A DNA stretch of 64,000 nt from Chrysopilus asiliformis (Eukaryota; Arthropoda; Insecta; Diptera; Rhagionidae): positions 68,338,274 to 68,402,273 of the forward strand of contig OZ035962.1 in the NCBI GenBank assembly GCA_964034945.1, given 5' to 3'. Below the pieces are notes generated by a model. It was not told where the DNA came from and ran no database searches. It worked only from the letters and a program-made list of their open reading frames with translations. The translations under genes were made by a program, and so were the position numbers. Each line of letters begins with the position of its first letter. Position 1 is the first letter of the stretch. Of the stretch, positions 1-11,368 are shown piece after piece.

Positions 1-958
1 TGGGATAGAATGAAATGAGCAATAGTTAGGTTTTTATTTATGTTGTATGTAGGATATTTCTGTATGGCCATGAGGTATAAGCCGGAGAAATGCCATAATA
101 TTAAGGAATAGATGGTTTCTCCATGTTAACTTATATACGACGAGTACGCTTAAGTGCTGTACACCGAACGCTGATGTACACCAAAGAAATACGGCAGTCA
201 AACGGAATGGAACATTGGCAAAACGAACCATCAAACAGCCCAAATGTTAGACTACAAGTGTACCTACTCCCTGCTACGGTATAGTACCCAAGCAAAAATG
301 AACCTAGCAGGCAACACCGTCGAAATCGTAATAAAAAAAGCCCTACTTCTAATGGATGTTCCATATTTCCCCTCAAGGGCGTCACATACAGATACGCTTA
401 ATGGAAAGGACTAATTAGGCATTAAACCCCATCGTTACTAATAAAACTAAGGAAAACAGCAAGAACAAGCCGACAGGGAATCAACCGACGACAAAAAGGA
501 ACAACTAAATACACCTATGTGATTACAAAAACATATACATATTCCAGTTGCAAAATTATAACGGCACACAAATATTCTTCCATAATATGCCAGATGTCCT
601 TGCTCTTGGTTATCGAATTTCGTCACTGCCGGTGTCGTTGTCTTCGTTTTTTGCGATTACTTTTTTTTTGAGATTGTTTTATTTAATGACCTTAAAGCCA
701 TGTACCTAAAAAAAATATTTCTTCGAAATCGACTGAATTTTTATTTAAGCAATATCCGCCACCTTCGTCACGTTTTTTGCCGCCATCACACTGGCGCGGA
801 CCACCTCCTCCCTACTCTCACTTAAAAGTATGAGGTATTTTATCGACAATCGTTTTGTTACAATCTTCAGTTCGGATCAAAAAAAAAGTCTCCATTGCGG
901 CGCATTTCTTTAATTTTTGATCTCTTATAAGTTTTTCATTGTTATTTATCTAAAATAA
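1..958. other. No gene recognised
   Basis: Only short frames without family similarity are present, together with A/T runs. I see no splice-supported exon, RNA gene or terminal inverted repeat that closes within this stretch. Confidence 0.5.
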
Positions 959-1323
959 TCACCCTCATTCTGAATGGCGAATTACACGACAAAAGTCATG
1001 TCACGTGGATTTTGGTATGCTTATTGGCGAGTGGAGCGACAATCGGCAAATAGCGGCAGGTTGGCGTGACACGTGACTTTTCTGTCACCGCCAAATTCGG
1101 AGTGAGAGTACTCGTCCCGCTAAGTTAAATACATTGGATGAAGAGAAAACGTAAATTAAATACATATTTGGACATCTCTATTGCTCAGTATTCAGTTAGA
1201 CAGAAATTACGGTATGGATTTAAATTGTCGATTCTCGCGACTATGAGAATAGCAAACTCGGCGTGACGTGACGTGACAATCGTCACGTCGAGTGAAGTGA
1301 CGCGCCATTCAGAATGAGAGTGA
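959..1323. mobile_element. MITE-like element with inverted ends (CTCATTCTGAATGGCG)
   Basis: The left end reads TCACCCTCATTCTGAATGGC and the right end is its reverse complement with one mismatch, so about 21 bp are inverted. The interior is non-coding and has several GTGACGTGAC-type short repeats, some in opposite orientations. No clear target duplication is visible, so the superfamily is unassigned. Confidence 0.7.
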
Positions 1324-1460
1324 ATATCAGAGTTCATATATTGTTACGATTCATATGCCAAAGTTTGCATACAAAAGTTTCAAGGGTACGCCAGCGAAAA
1401 ATATTGAGAAACACTAAAATAGTCGACAGGATATCTAAGGACGTTTGAACTTATAATTAA

Positions 1461-1748
1461 CCCAATAACGCCTGCCGTACTTAAACGAGTACAACTGATA
1501 TATCTGTGGTAATAAGTTAAAGTAGCTTAAGTCTATTTTCAGGCTCAGCCAAACTGATCTGTATTTGCATTCATAAACAGATCACTTTGGCTTCGCCTGA
1601 AAATTGATTTAAACTACTTTAACCTATTATCACAGATTTATACACAAAAATTTTTTCCAGAATTTTCTTTTTATTTTGTTTATTTTATAAAAATAAATTG
1701 ATTTTTATGTTGAAAATACTCAGTGGTTTTCTCATGGGCATTAATGGG
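1461..1748. mobile_element. TTAA-flanked MITE, copy 1 (piggyBac-like)
   Basis: TTAA stands on both sides (1457-1460 and 1749-1752). The ends are inverted CCCAWTAAYGCC sequences. The interior contains an imperfect palindrome around 1540-1610 with the motif TTTGGCTTCGCCTGAAAAT. A second copy lies at 44039-44298. TTAA duplication and C-rich ends are typical of piggyBac-type MITEs; there is no coding capacity. Confidence 0.75.
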
Positions 1749-2289
1749 TTAAAGCAGGAATAAAGTGAAAAGAGACAGCGCCTGGTCTAAAAATATAAAA
1801 TTTTTAACAACCATCCGTTGAAAAGGTTAAAATATTCATTGGAGTAAAATTTCCAAAAAGGATGTGCATGTGTATCGGCGCAGTCTTGCTAAACAAATGG
1901 TCTATTCCGCTTTGCGTGAGTTTTAACTTAAGTTAAAGGATTTTTTTTTACTCGAGATTTACAATTTTCTTTTTTTTACTTTTTTTTAAAGAGGGTTGAC
2001 TTTTTAATATTCAATTGAATTTCAGTTTGTATTTTTAGATTCACGATTTTTGGTCGAAAGATACAAAGAGAGGATGTTTAAAGTTTGTGGGAAGCGAAAC
2101 CGGATAGCGAAAACTGGACCGAAATCAGTTTTAGTGCATCAAAAGTTATGAGGGAATATATACGCAAACGTATATAGCCTCTCTGTTTCGTTCCGGGTAA
2201 AAAAAAAGTATTAACAAAAGTACAAATTTACAATATTTTCAGATTTTACATCGTTTATTTTCCCTGTAAATTACTCTATACTAGATATA

Positions 2290-2406
2290 GTCCAGCGTAG
2301 TCCAAGTGGTAAAGTACTAGGGGCGAACCAGGGAAGAAATTGTTATGAAACCTCAATTGAAGAGTCCCAGGCTCTTAGAGAGCCGTAGCGTCGAGGATGA
2401 TGATAA
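2290..2406 (+). repeat. tRNA-derived SINE fragment
   Basis: It begins with the head GTCCAGCGTAGTCCAAGTGG, which resembles a tRNA A-box region, then jumps to the 3' part of the same family (GGGAAGAAATTGTTATGAAA) and ends in GAT triplets. Compared with the copies at 15234-15568 and 38830-39155, about 200 bp of the middle, including the B box, are deleted. Confidence 0.65.
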
Positions 2407-2748
2407 GGTTGCGGAAAAGAGTGATTTTCTGGAACCCGATACATGTATTTTTAGAAACCGGGTGCCCGGATACTCGAGAACCGGATACCCGGTTCCAAGT
2501 CCAAGAACGGAGTACCGTCTAAATATCGGTTCCAAGTCAATGGCAAAAAAAACCAAAAAAAAGATGATTCATGGTAAAAACTCAAGGTAGCAAGAACTCT
2601 CTTTTTTTTTGTTTTTTTTTGCCTGAGACTCTGAAGTGTGCCTGAGACGGTTCTCGGTAACCAAACCGGCTCCTGAAATTTTTCGGAACAGAGTACAGCC
2701 CTAGTTCTGTTTGTGCTGTCTTCCTTAACACTGCGCTATTGAATACAA

Positions 2749-3620
2749 GTAGGGTGAAGTGGTCCACGTTTTTATTATTGGCCATAAAATGGTCAAAAAT
2801 TGGATTTTTTGCATGATAAGATAGTCAAATCGCAAGCGGAGGATCTAAGCTAACTTTTTGCATTCACAGATTGCCAACCTTTTGACATTAAATTTAATTT
2901 TTAGGCATTTATCGAAAACTTTGATTTTTCGATTTTTTTAAAATGGTAGGGAGAGGACCATAAAGTTTTTCCAGAAATCGCATAAACATAAAATTGAATG
3001 ACATATAAAAATATATTCATGAAGTTTAATCAAAAATATGATTAATTCGAAACTACAAATGAGCGTTTGGTCTGTTTTGGTGTTGGTTTTTTTCGGTGTA
3101 ATTGTTAAGCGTCTCTTTCCGACGGCTTTTTCTGCTTCTCTAATTCAGCTCGATTTTTGGGAGAAGTTATAATCGAGCTTCGCATCGATTTTCGGCCACG
3201 ATTTTAAACACTCAAAAAAACTCATAAAATAACTTGAAAACACGAAATATGACATTAACAGGGTGGACCACTTCACCCTACCAAACGTGGACCACTTCTC
3301 CATACCGACGCTATTTTGCGCGGAATGACGCTGCTTCAACAATTGTGGAAAAAAGTGCAGAAAATCCTTGGATTATTGAAATTGATGAAGAATTCGTCAA
3401 AATGTTGTTGAATGTGAATACTTGTGAAAACTTTCAACAATGTTTTTTTGGCACTGGACTGTGAGAGTGAGTAAATATACTTTTGCACACTTCAATGACT
3501 AATAAAAAACAAGCTGTCATCAAGAGTAACCGATGAGAGTTGCATATTCTGTTCTAATGTCACTATTACTAAAAAAAATGGTGGTGGACCACTTCTCTCT
3601 ACGGGCCACTTCACCCTACC
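2749..3620. mobile_element. Inverted-repeat element (GTAGGGTGAAGTGGTCCACG ends)
   Basis: The left end carries GTAGGGTGAAGTGGTCCACG. The right end at 3577-3620 carries the reverse complement with small changes. A further reverse-complement copy lies inside at 3261-3300. The interior has only short, unrecognised frames. It is probably a non-autonomous DNA element; the superfamily is unknown because no target duplication is clear. Confidence 0.55.
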
Positions 3621-4583
3621 CAACCCTACACGACAATTGCCCTTACATTAAAATTCAAACGCAACTTTGTCGAACATTTTACTTTTACTCGTAATTTTTT
3701 ATTTTGTTCAATTAAAGTAAATTTGTGAAGATGCCAACCGTATTCCAGGGTAGCGAATTGAACAGGAAAATATTTTTTTGGTTGAAAAAAAACGTTTTTT
3801 CTATTCAAAGTTTCGATATAAAAATTAGTGTCCTAAATACTTTTTGGCGGTTAATAAAGTCTCCTTTATCGATACAATAAAATGTGTTTTAAAAAACGAA
3901 AATACTTATAACGCAAATGAGATTTCTTGAATCCTGAAGCAAACACTTTACCTCACTAACCGCCTGTAGCTATTTATAGAATGTCTAACGATGTCGAAGT
4001 CAAAACTTGCCGGATCCCTATGCTTGTCTTTTACAATTAGCCATTGAAAAGAAGACCAAAAATGAAAAAATATGTTTATGTAATGAGCAAAAAGCAAGTG
4101 GGCGGCTTAATTATGGAACAAGCAAACAAAAGCCTTTCAAATCCTCATTCAATCTCTGGTCTATTTAACTAAACCAAAACAGATTAAAAACAAGCTCAAG
4201 TCAATGGAGCTACCCCATAATCACAAAAAAATCAAGATGGACATTCAATTAGAATAATTAAATAACCCCACAATGAAGTCCCCTAAATTTGATTTCTACC
4301 AGAAGGTTGGGATTATTCAAAAAGCATCTTTAATTCTCATTTTTTTACGAAATTCGACCCATCTATAGGAAACAATCCAGAAAAGACCGCTTAGTTTGTT
4401 GCGTATGCGAGTAGAAATCTATTAGTATATAATAATTTACATTCATTTAAAATGTTTGCATATTACAAATTTATCCCTTTTATTCACTGACGGGGATAAA
4501 AAAAACGTTTTATTTTTATATGGTCACAGTAAATGAATGATTAAATCAATGGAAAGCACACTTTTAATTGATAAAAACATATA

Positions 4584-5509
4584 AGACCTGGTCAAAAAAA
4601 GTTTTGTAAATTTACACATCGTTCGTAAATGCACAAGACGTAACATGTAAGTTACTGGTTTTTTGGTTTCTGCAGCCGTAGTGAGTCTAATTTAAAAAAT
4701 ATATATGCATTGAGTACATTTAGTAACGATTAATTGTAAATATGAAGGAGAATGAACAGGTCCGAGAGGCGATTTTTGCCAAATTGCGTGAAGATCCTAA
4801 AATTTTGTACAAAAAATAGCAAAAGAAGTGGATTTTTCGACCCTGCCAGGCCAACAATATTATTCCGTGGTACCTGGAGAACATATTGACAACGATAAAA
4901 AAAACAATTGGTATTGAGAAATTTGACAAAACAGTACTAATTTGGCAAGTCACTTGCCAATGTGGAAAAAAGAGCAGTATTTTTTAACCGAAGGGACAAT
5001 AAATGCAGATACCTACATACAGGAATGCTTACAAAAGAGATTATTGCCATTCATCAAAAACCATGACTGAAATACATATTTTGACCCAATTTGGCCTCAG
5101 CACATTATGCGAAAGCCACTTTAAAATGGTACGTTGACCATTGTATAAATTATGTGCCAAAGGCTACAAATCCTCCTAACGTGCCAGATTTATGTCCAAT
5201 CGAACGTTACTGGGCAAAAGTCAAGGAGCAATTGAAAAAGAGTGGCAACACAGCTAAGACAAAGGAAGAAATGAACACTTTTTGGAAAAGGGCATCCGAC
5301 AAAGTCAGCCGAGAGGTTGTGCAAAACCTCATGGATGGCATAGCGCGAAAGTCGCGAGTGTTTAGCCGTGGACAATAATTTTTTTTTTCTAATTTTTTTA
5401 ATGAAAGTATGTAAAAGTAGACTTAATAAGGCAAAACAGTTTTTTTATCATTAATAGTTTTGACGTCAGAATTTTTGTTTAATTTACAAAACTTTTTTTG
5501 ACCAGTTCT
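4584..5509 (+). mobile_element. Tc1/mariner DD37E-type relic
   Basis: Inverted ends of about 30 bp (core CTGGTCAAAAAAAGTTTTGT) are flanked by TA on both sides (4582-4583, 5510-5511). Frame pieces on the plus strand show an N-terminal helix-turn-helix remnant near 4743-4820 and the catalytic C-terminal half at 5085-5378, with motifs PDLASAHY and PIERYW. From the Asp of PDLASAHY to the Glu of PIERYW there are 37 residues, matching the DD37E group. The length (926 bp) is shorter than a full element, and stops and frameshifts separate the pieces, so it is dead. The intact 95-residue frame 5091-5378 is only its C-terminal part. Confidence 0.8.
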
Positions 5510-5822
5510 TATCTACAAAATTTATTATTTTCATTTCTTTTATATATTCACTGATTCACTAGTTTGTGTATACCGCCGGAACCACGCATATGTATTGAAA
5601 ACTCATTATTGATCATATCATATTTATAACACAATTCGTCAAATCAAAAAATTTATGATTAACAAAACTTTTTGAATAAAACTACAATTTTATAGTAAAT
5701 TTAGTTCGATTTTTCTTAAAAAAGTCAAATATTTCATTATGAGGGCACTTCTTCTCTAATTTCTGGTTAGTGTAGTAAAAACATCAAAAAATTCCTATAT
5801 TCCGCAAAAACTCGAAGTCTTA

Positions 5823-7250
5823 AGGTGCCTGTGAGGGTTGGGACTTGAGGATGTGTAAAAGGTACTATTTTTGCCCAAAAAGGGTACTAGATTGAGATAA
5901 TGTGGTACTAGATTTTTGTTTAACTATCGTGCAACCAAAATTGTTTTTTTATGCTTATTACATAGGAGTCAAGAAAAATCTAAATCTCGTAATTTTAGAA
6001 AAAAAAATCCTTAACCCATATGGATTGACTTTTGCGCTGTAAATATAACCGTACTCGGTCAAAAAATACTGTAGAAAAACTCCAAAAAACTAATAAAAAT
6101 TGTCTAGATATATTTGTTCTAAATTTTTGCTTTTATTTCAATTTTAAATTTTTGTATAAACTTCATCTAAAAACTTAAATTTGGAGAAGTATTTTGAGCT
6201 TATGTTAATATAAATCATATTTCCATGGCCTACGATTGATTTTCATATCTCCCTTAATAAGACGAATTCAGTACTCTTTAAATAAAGAGTTGTGGTGGGA
6301 TCATTGAAAAAAGTACTTTTTTTCTAATACATAGAAAAGTGATGGCTTTTTAAAGGGAGCTATAAATTCAGATAAAATCATATTTTATATAAATCATGAA
6401 AAGGTACCAGATTCATGGGCTGTGGTACTAGGGTACTAAATGAGTCAAAAAGGTACTAGATCTAGTACATAGGTACTAAAGTCCCAACCCTGGTGCCTGT
6501 CCACATGACAGTAAATGCCGGCGAGAACCTCTCGAGATTTCTCGATAACAGCTACTCACAAATGGACACGTCTCTGAGAGTCGCTCGCAGAAACTAGCAA
6601 GCTAGTTTCTGCGTCTGCGAGCTATCAAAAGTGATTCTACTCTCTAGTCGACACGCACCCACTGAACTGTCGGAGAGTAGCTCGCCAGATACGACCGGCG
6701 TTTGAATTTCGCTAGTAGCTCTCAAGAACTCGCCAAAGCAAGATGTCAAAAAAAATCAAGATATTGCTTCTCTCATTTTTGTAGTTTTTTTTTTTTTGAC
6801 GACAACCGGTCGGAAAATTTTAATTAAAAACTTTGTTTTCGAACTTGCTACCCTACAAAAGTTTCTAAATTGTTGCGCGTCTTCAATTTGCAATTCTCTT
6901 ATCAGACTTTTCCCGGCACCCAAAAGATTTCTCCTTTGAATCCAGGACTTAACCCAGCACTTTTTTTTTGCTGATTTTGTTTGTCTCTTATTATTAATTA
7001 GGATAATAACAGCTGCTGCAACCTTCCTGTAGTGCGATGACATTTCGATTATTTTCCACTTTCAGTCGGGCATCACTCTCAAATGGACAGGGTCTGGCGA
7101 GTTCTCGCGAAAGTGCTTTCCGCTAGAAACTCCCCGCGAGGTCGCGATTGAAAAATCGCCGAAATTTACTCTCAAATGGACAACCTCCTGCAAGTAACTC
7201 TCGAGAGGTTTTGAGAGTTACTCGCGTATTTACTCTGATGTGGACATGGT
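5823..7250 (-). mobile_element. PIF/Harbinger-like relic, split by a hAT MITE
   Basis: With the insert 5833-6492 removed, the left end is GTGCCTGTCCACATGACAGT. It matches the right end reversed (ACCATGTCCACATCAGAGTA) with a few changes. The minus-strand frame 6756-7043 has the N-terminal signature of Harbinger transposases: KKKCWVKSWIQRR, then LIRELQIEDAQQFRNFCR, then TTKMREAIS, as in the WVRPW...MREAIS arrangement of the family. The catalytic DDE part is absent. The exact outer ends and a 3-bp target duplication are not certain. Confidence 0.65.
5833..6492. mobile_element. hAT-type MITE (AGGGTTGGGAC ends)
   Basis: The terminal inverted repeats GAGGGTTGGGACTT / AAGTCCCAACCCTG are flanked by a perfect 8-bp direct duplication GTGCCTGT (5825-5832 and 6493-6500), the hallmark of hAT insertion. 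The 660-bp interior is non-coding and rich in GGTACTA motifs. It interrupts the terminal repeat of the surrounding Harbinger relic, so it is the younger insertion. Confidence 0.85.
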
Positions 7251-7327
7251 TCAATGTATGAGAAGGAAGTAATATTTCCCACAATTCTGTTTTTACCGTT
7301 ATCCGCTATATTTGACCGTTATCGAGA

Positions 7328-7813
7328 TCATACTAATATATAAAAATGAGTTGGTGTCTGTCTGTCTGTCTGTCTGTTCCTCTTTCACGAAAATACGGCT
7401 GAACCGATTGACTTGAAATTTGGCATGAGTGTCTGTGGTAGTTCTGGTTCCAACATAGGCATACAGAAAAGTAGCGCGAGGGGTGGTGGCAGTAAGGGGA
7501 GGGGGTAAAGTGATTTCGAAACTTAGTTTTCCCTCTCGGTTACTCTTTCGCGGGGAAACTACTGAACCGATTGGCCTGAAATTTGGCTTGGATGTTCGTC
7601 GGGGGTCCAGCCCCAACATAGACCCATTAAAAAGTAGCCCGATAGGTGGGGGAGTAAGGGGAGGGGGTAAAGTGATCTCGAAACTTAGATCTTCCTCTAT
7701 GTTACCCTTTCGCGGGAAACTACCGAACCGATTGGCCTGAAGTTTAGCTCCCACATAGACCATCAAAAAAAATTGAAAAAACTTAACCCGGCAACGACGG
7801 GTACGCAAGCTAG
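7328..7813 (+). mobile_element. Non-autonomous Helitron
   Basis: The element starts with TC after an A (ATCATACTAATATATAAAA) and ends with a GC hairpin CCCGGCAACGACGGG, then CTAG directly before T, the standard Helitron 3' terminus. There are no inverted terminal repeats and no target duplication. Inside, a TCTG run is followed by three degenerate tandem units of about 130 bp, each with CGAACCGATTGGCCTGAA-like and GGGGAGGGGGTAAAGTGAT motifs. Frames in it are repeat by-products. Confidence 0.8.
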
Positions 7814-7901
7814 TATTTTTATATTTAAAAGTTAAAAAAATGGATTTTTGAAAATTGCGTTAGTTTGTTTTTGTAAAAATTAAAGATATTAAAATATTCT
7901 A

Positions 7902-9199
7902 CAGGGTGCGCCATCTATTCCTCCGGTATGAGAATGTTGAATAACTTTTGAAAGAAACAATAGATTGCAAAAAATTGTGTTTTTTTATTTAGTTCAATCC
8001 TTTACAATTTATGTGGACTACTTTTTGAAAACAACATCGATCAAATGACCACCTTTATTGGCCACCGCAAACTGTGCTCTTTTTCGGGCATTTTCCATCA
8101 CTTCTTCGAGCATCTCCGTCGGTATGGCAGCTATTTCGGCACGAATATTGGTCTTGAGCTCGTCAATGGTCTTCGGGTTGCTGGCGTAAACTTTACTCTT
8201 CAAATAACCCCACAAAAAGAAGTCTGGGGGGGTTAAATCAGGGGATCTTGGTGGCCAGTCAATATCGCCTCTTTTCGATATCACACGTCTAGGGAATTTT
8301 TGTTGCAAAAACCGTATTGTTTGGTCCGCTGTGTGGCATGGCGCCCCGTCTTGCTGAAACCAGAAGTCAGTCAGACCTTTTTCACGCATTTTCGGACACA
8401 CAAAATGTGCCAACATCCACCGATATCGATTACCATTAACTGTTTCACCTTCATTGAAGAAAAATGGCCCAATGATGGTTTTTGCGCACACGCCGGCCCA
8501 AACAGTCACTTTTCGATCATGCAATGGTATTTCATGAATCTCGTGAGGATTTTCTGTCGCCCAAATGCGGCAATTTTGTTTATTAACACCGCCAGAGAGA
8601 GTGAAATGTGCCTCGCCGGTCATTAAAACTTGCATCCAAAAGTCCGGCATGGTTTCCAACATTCGGCCGACTAATTTGCCGTATTCTATACGACGCGACT
8701 TGTCTGTTGCCAATATTCTTTGAGTTAGTTGTATTTTGTAAGGAAACAAATGGAGATCGTCCTTTAAAATGCGCCGCAACGTGGTTCCACTCATTTTCAA
8801 CCGCTGAGTTCGGTGGCGATACGAGACATTTGGGTCCTCGGCAACACTCTCTCTCACGGCTTCAATAATTTCATTGGAACGTCTTGGGCGTGGATGATTA
8901 TAGGTTAGATTGCCTGCTCCGTGCTCAAAGAAATTTTTACCCAGCGCCCGAATTGTTTTGTCGGTAGGCGCTTTTTTGCCACGATATTTTGCACGATATG
9001 CACGTTGAGTTAGCACAATTGAACGACTATTTTCAATGTACATCGTCACTATTTCGGCGCGTTCTTTCGGTGTGAAGCGGTTCATGGTTAAAATTGTACT
9101 GGTTTGACGTTTCCAAAACGTGTCTAGGAAAGCAAATCGGTTGACAAATGGCGAAGTTATTGAATGTTTACATACCGGAGGAATAGATGGCGCACCCTG
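7902..9199 (-). mobile_element. DD41D (rosa-like) mariner element, near full length
   Basis: The 1,298-bp element is bounded by TA (7900-7901, 9200-9201). Inverted repeats of more than 30 bp begin CAGGGTGCGCCATCTATTCC at both ends. It contains one long minus-strand transposase frame. The high identity of the two ends and the uninterrupted frame indicate a relatively young copy. Confidence 0.9.
8018..9085 (-). CDS. DD41D mariner transposase, catalytically impaired
   Basis: The start was chosen at the Met of MNRFTPKERAE, giving 355 residues; the frame stays open upstream across the terminal repeat, but the family starts here. Residues 1-110 form paired helix-turn-helix regions, with TIRALGKNFFEHGAG and a PRPRR linker. 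The DDE/D core follows: TGEAHF (residue 157), FQQDGAPCHT (Asp 246) and SPDLTPPDFFLWG (Asp 288). Exactly 41 residues separate the last two aspartates, which places it in the DD41D group. The first catalytic position is Gly where relatives have Asp (compare SDEAHF in the copy near 46.6 kb), so the protein should not cut DNA, although it may still bind the ends. It could act in trans as a repressor; that is inference. Confidence 0.85.
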   Translation of the reverse strand: MNRFTPKERAEIVTMYIENSRSIVLTQRAYRAKYRGKKAPTDKTIRALGKNFFEHGAGNLTYNHPRPRRSNEIIEAVRESVAEDPNVSYRHRTQRLKMSGTTLRRILKDDLHLFPYKIQLTQRILATDKSRRIEYGKLVGRMLETMPDFWMQVLMTGEAHFTLSGGVNKQNCRIWATENPHEIHEIPLHDRKVTVWAGVCAKTIIGPFFFNEGETVNGNRYRWMLAHFVCPKMREKGLTDFWFQQDGAPCHTADQTIRFLQQKFPRRVISKRGDIDWPPRSPDLTPPDFFLWGYLKSKVYASNPKTIDELKTNIRAEIAAIPTEMLEEVMENARKRAQFAVANKGGHLIDVVFKK

Positions 9200-9201
9200 T
9201 A

Positions 9202-11368
9202 CATCTTTGCCTTTTGCCGTAACTCGATATCTTTTGCCGTTATCGAAACACTTCAGGGGTTTTATTTGTCGGGTTAAAAATTGCACAGGAACGTAGATTT
9301 CTTATAAAAAAGTTATGTGCTGTTCACATCTGATATTTTTGGAAAAAGTTGTGATTATCTTTACTTCTTTTAGAACTAAGACTTTATCTTTATTTTTCTA
9401 AAAAAATCAATCGTTTCTCCTTTCTAAGTTTGAACCCAATTTTGCCCATCTTGCCGATTTTGTACAACTTTCGCCGACAATTATTGTACTTAAATTAGAA
9501 ATTCTTGAAATCAAGGCTGTAAATATCTTTAGGAGTGCATCTTTTTTTCCGAATACCAATTGTTGCGATTTTCTTGAAAATTGTGCATTTTAATAAAGAA
9601 ATAATAGAGAAAAAAATTTGTTTAGATCTGTTTTTTGTAAACGTTAAAGAAAACTACACCTACTTTATCAAAAATACGATGTGGTGGTGGAGCGAGAAAG
9701 CAACAACAGTAGCAGTATTATTTTAATTTATTTTAATCCAACCTGAAATCTAATATGAACTAAAAAATGTATTTAAATACTTTCCTTTTCAATTTGAAAT
9801 TGATTATTCACTAAATTGAATCTAGCAATTTAAATTTTTACATTTTCCGCACCTTAAAATTCAATTAAATCAATGAATGAGCCAATTTAACTAAATGACT
9901 TTTATATAAAAAATAAAACGTGATTTGGTTTCCCCAAAAAAAACTGAATTGGTTTCAACAAAAATGTCCTGTGTCTATTTTGCAATTTTGGCACTCTGTA
10001 TCTTTATTTTGCATAAAAGAGATAAACCAAACCGAACAGCTGTGCGAAATCAGCATAAAAACAACCAACAACCCTTAAAGCAAAATCAATTTAATTTAAA
10101 TAAAAGTATTTTCCCAGTAAAAACAATTGTTTAAAAAAATCTAAAAACTTAATACTTTAACTTAACTCGTACTTGCATGTTTCGTTAATATTGTATATTT
10201 TTGATCAAATCGATCCATATAGAGAAAAAATGCAGAAAAAATAACTGGGAATTTTGCAAATATTAAAAAAAAGTTATTAATTCTTTATTAGAAACATCAA
10301 TATCAGAAAAAATTAATTACAATTCAAAATGTTTGTCATTCTCTATTTTTTTGGAAAAATTCAATTTCAGGGAAAATTCAAACTTCTTTCTTATAATCTT
10401 TCTTACGGTGCGTTCTATTTTATCGGAAGGTTGATTCCAAACCGTAAGAAATAATATGAAAAATTTAACCATCGACATGTTAAATTGAAAGGTGAATACC
10501 AACATGGCCCTTGCCAATATTTGACGAAGATGTGATCGGACCTATTTTAAGAACAAACCTCTTTTATATATTCACAAAAAAAGGGTTCAGAAATGATGGA
10601 CACATCATTGAACCTACCACCAGATAGATCTATCCGGAACACATCTAAATTTGTTATGGAATATTGAAATCAAGAATGTAAAATTAACATAACATAACAT
10701 ATTTTTGAATTCTGATAGACGATATCAAAATGAATAACCGGGTGAGTTTTTAGTAAGAGCCAAATCCACTAAGTGTAGAACAAGGTTGTCAAACTTAATT
10801 ACCACCAAAGGCCACATGGAGTTTTCTACACCAACGGCTCAGTAAAAAAATACTGTTGTACTATTTTAATATTAGCACTGGAATTGAACAAAAATGTATA
10901 TACTATTGAAACAAAAGAGAAAATACTGCGCCGCAGGCGAAATTTTTTCAAAAATCTATTCTAGGTACGAAAGTTTTTAAACAAAATTAGCTACAGGTGA
11001 AATTTTTCACGTATTGAGTCTAAGTTACTATCCGGAGCCTTTAGGCATTAAAGGATCTTTTCCTAAGCTCTAGCTGGAACTTAAAAAAAAGTTGAAACCA
11101 GCACGATTTTTTATTTTATTATTGTCCATTTCTGTTCAGACTATTCTAAAATGTAAGGCTCCCAAACTCAAGGGCTAGCACGATTAAGCGGGGAGCAAAA
11201 CCTATACTTAGCACCCCCTCCCTGTCTGTATAAAAAACTGATAAAACGCATTTTTGTGTATATTTGGAAATTTTGAAAGACTGATCTTAATTTTTGTTAG
11301 TAATTATCCAATTTAAAAAGATTTTAAGTTCTTCGACATGTAACAAAAAAACAAAAAAAAATGTATTT
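9202..11368. other. No gene recognised
   Basis: This is AT-rich sequence with short unrelated frames. Near 10920-11010 the motif CCGCAGGCGAAATTTTT occurs, related to the ends of the element that follows at 11369-12155. No coding family, RNA gene or closed inverted repeat is seen. Confidence 0.5.

Noticed and set aside
7299..7808. 169-residue minus-strand frame
   Set aside because: It lies wholly within the Helitron tandem units; its repeated segments reflect the DNA repeat.
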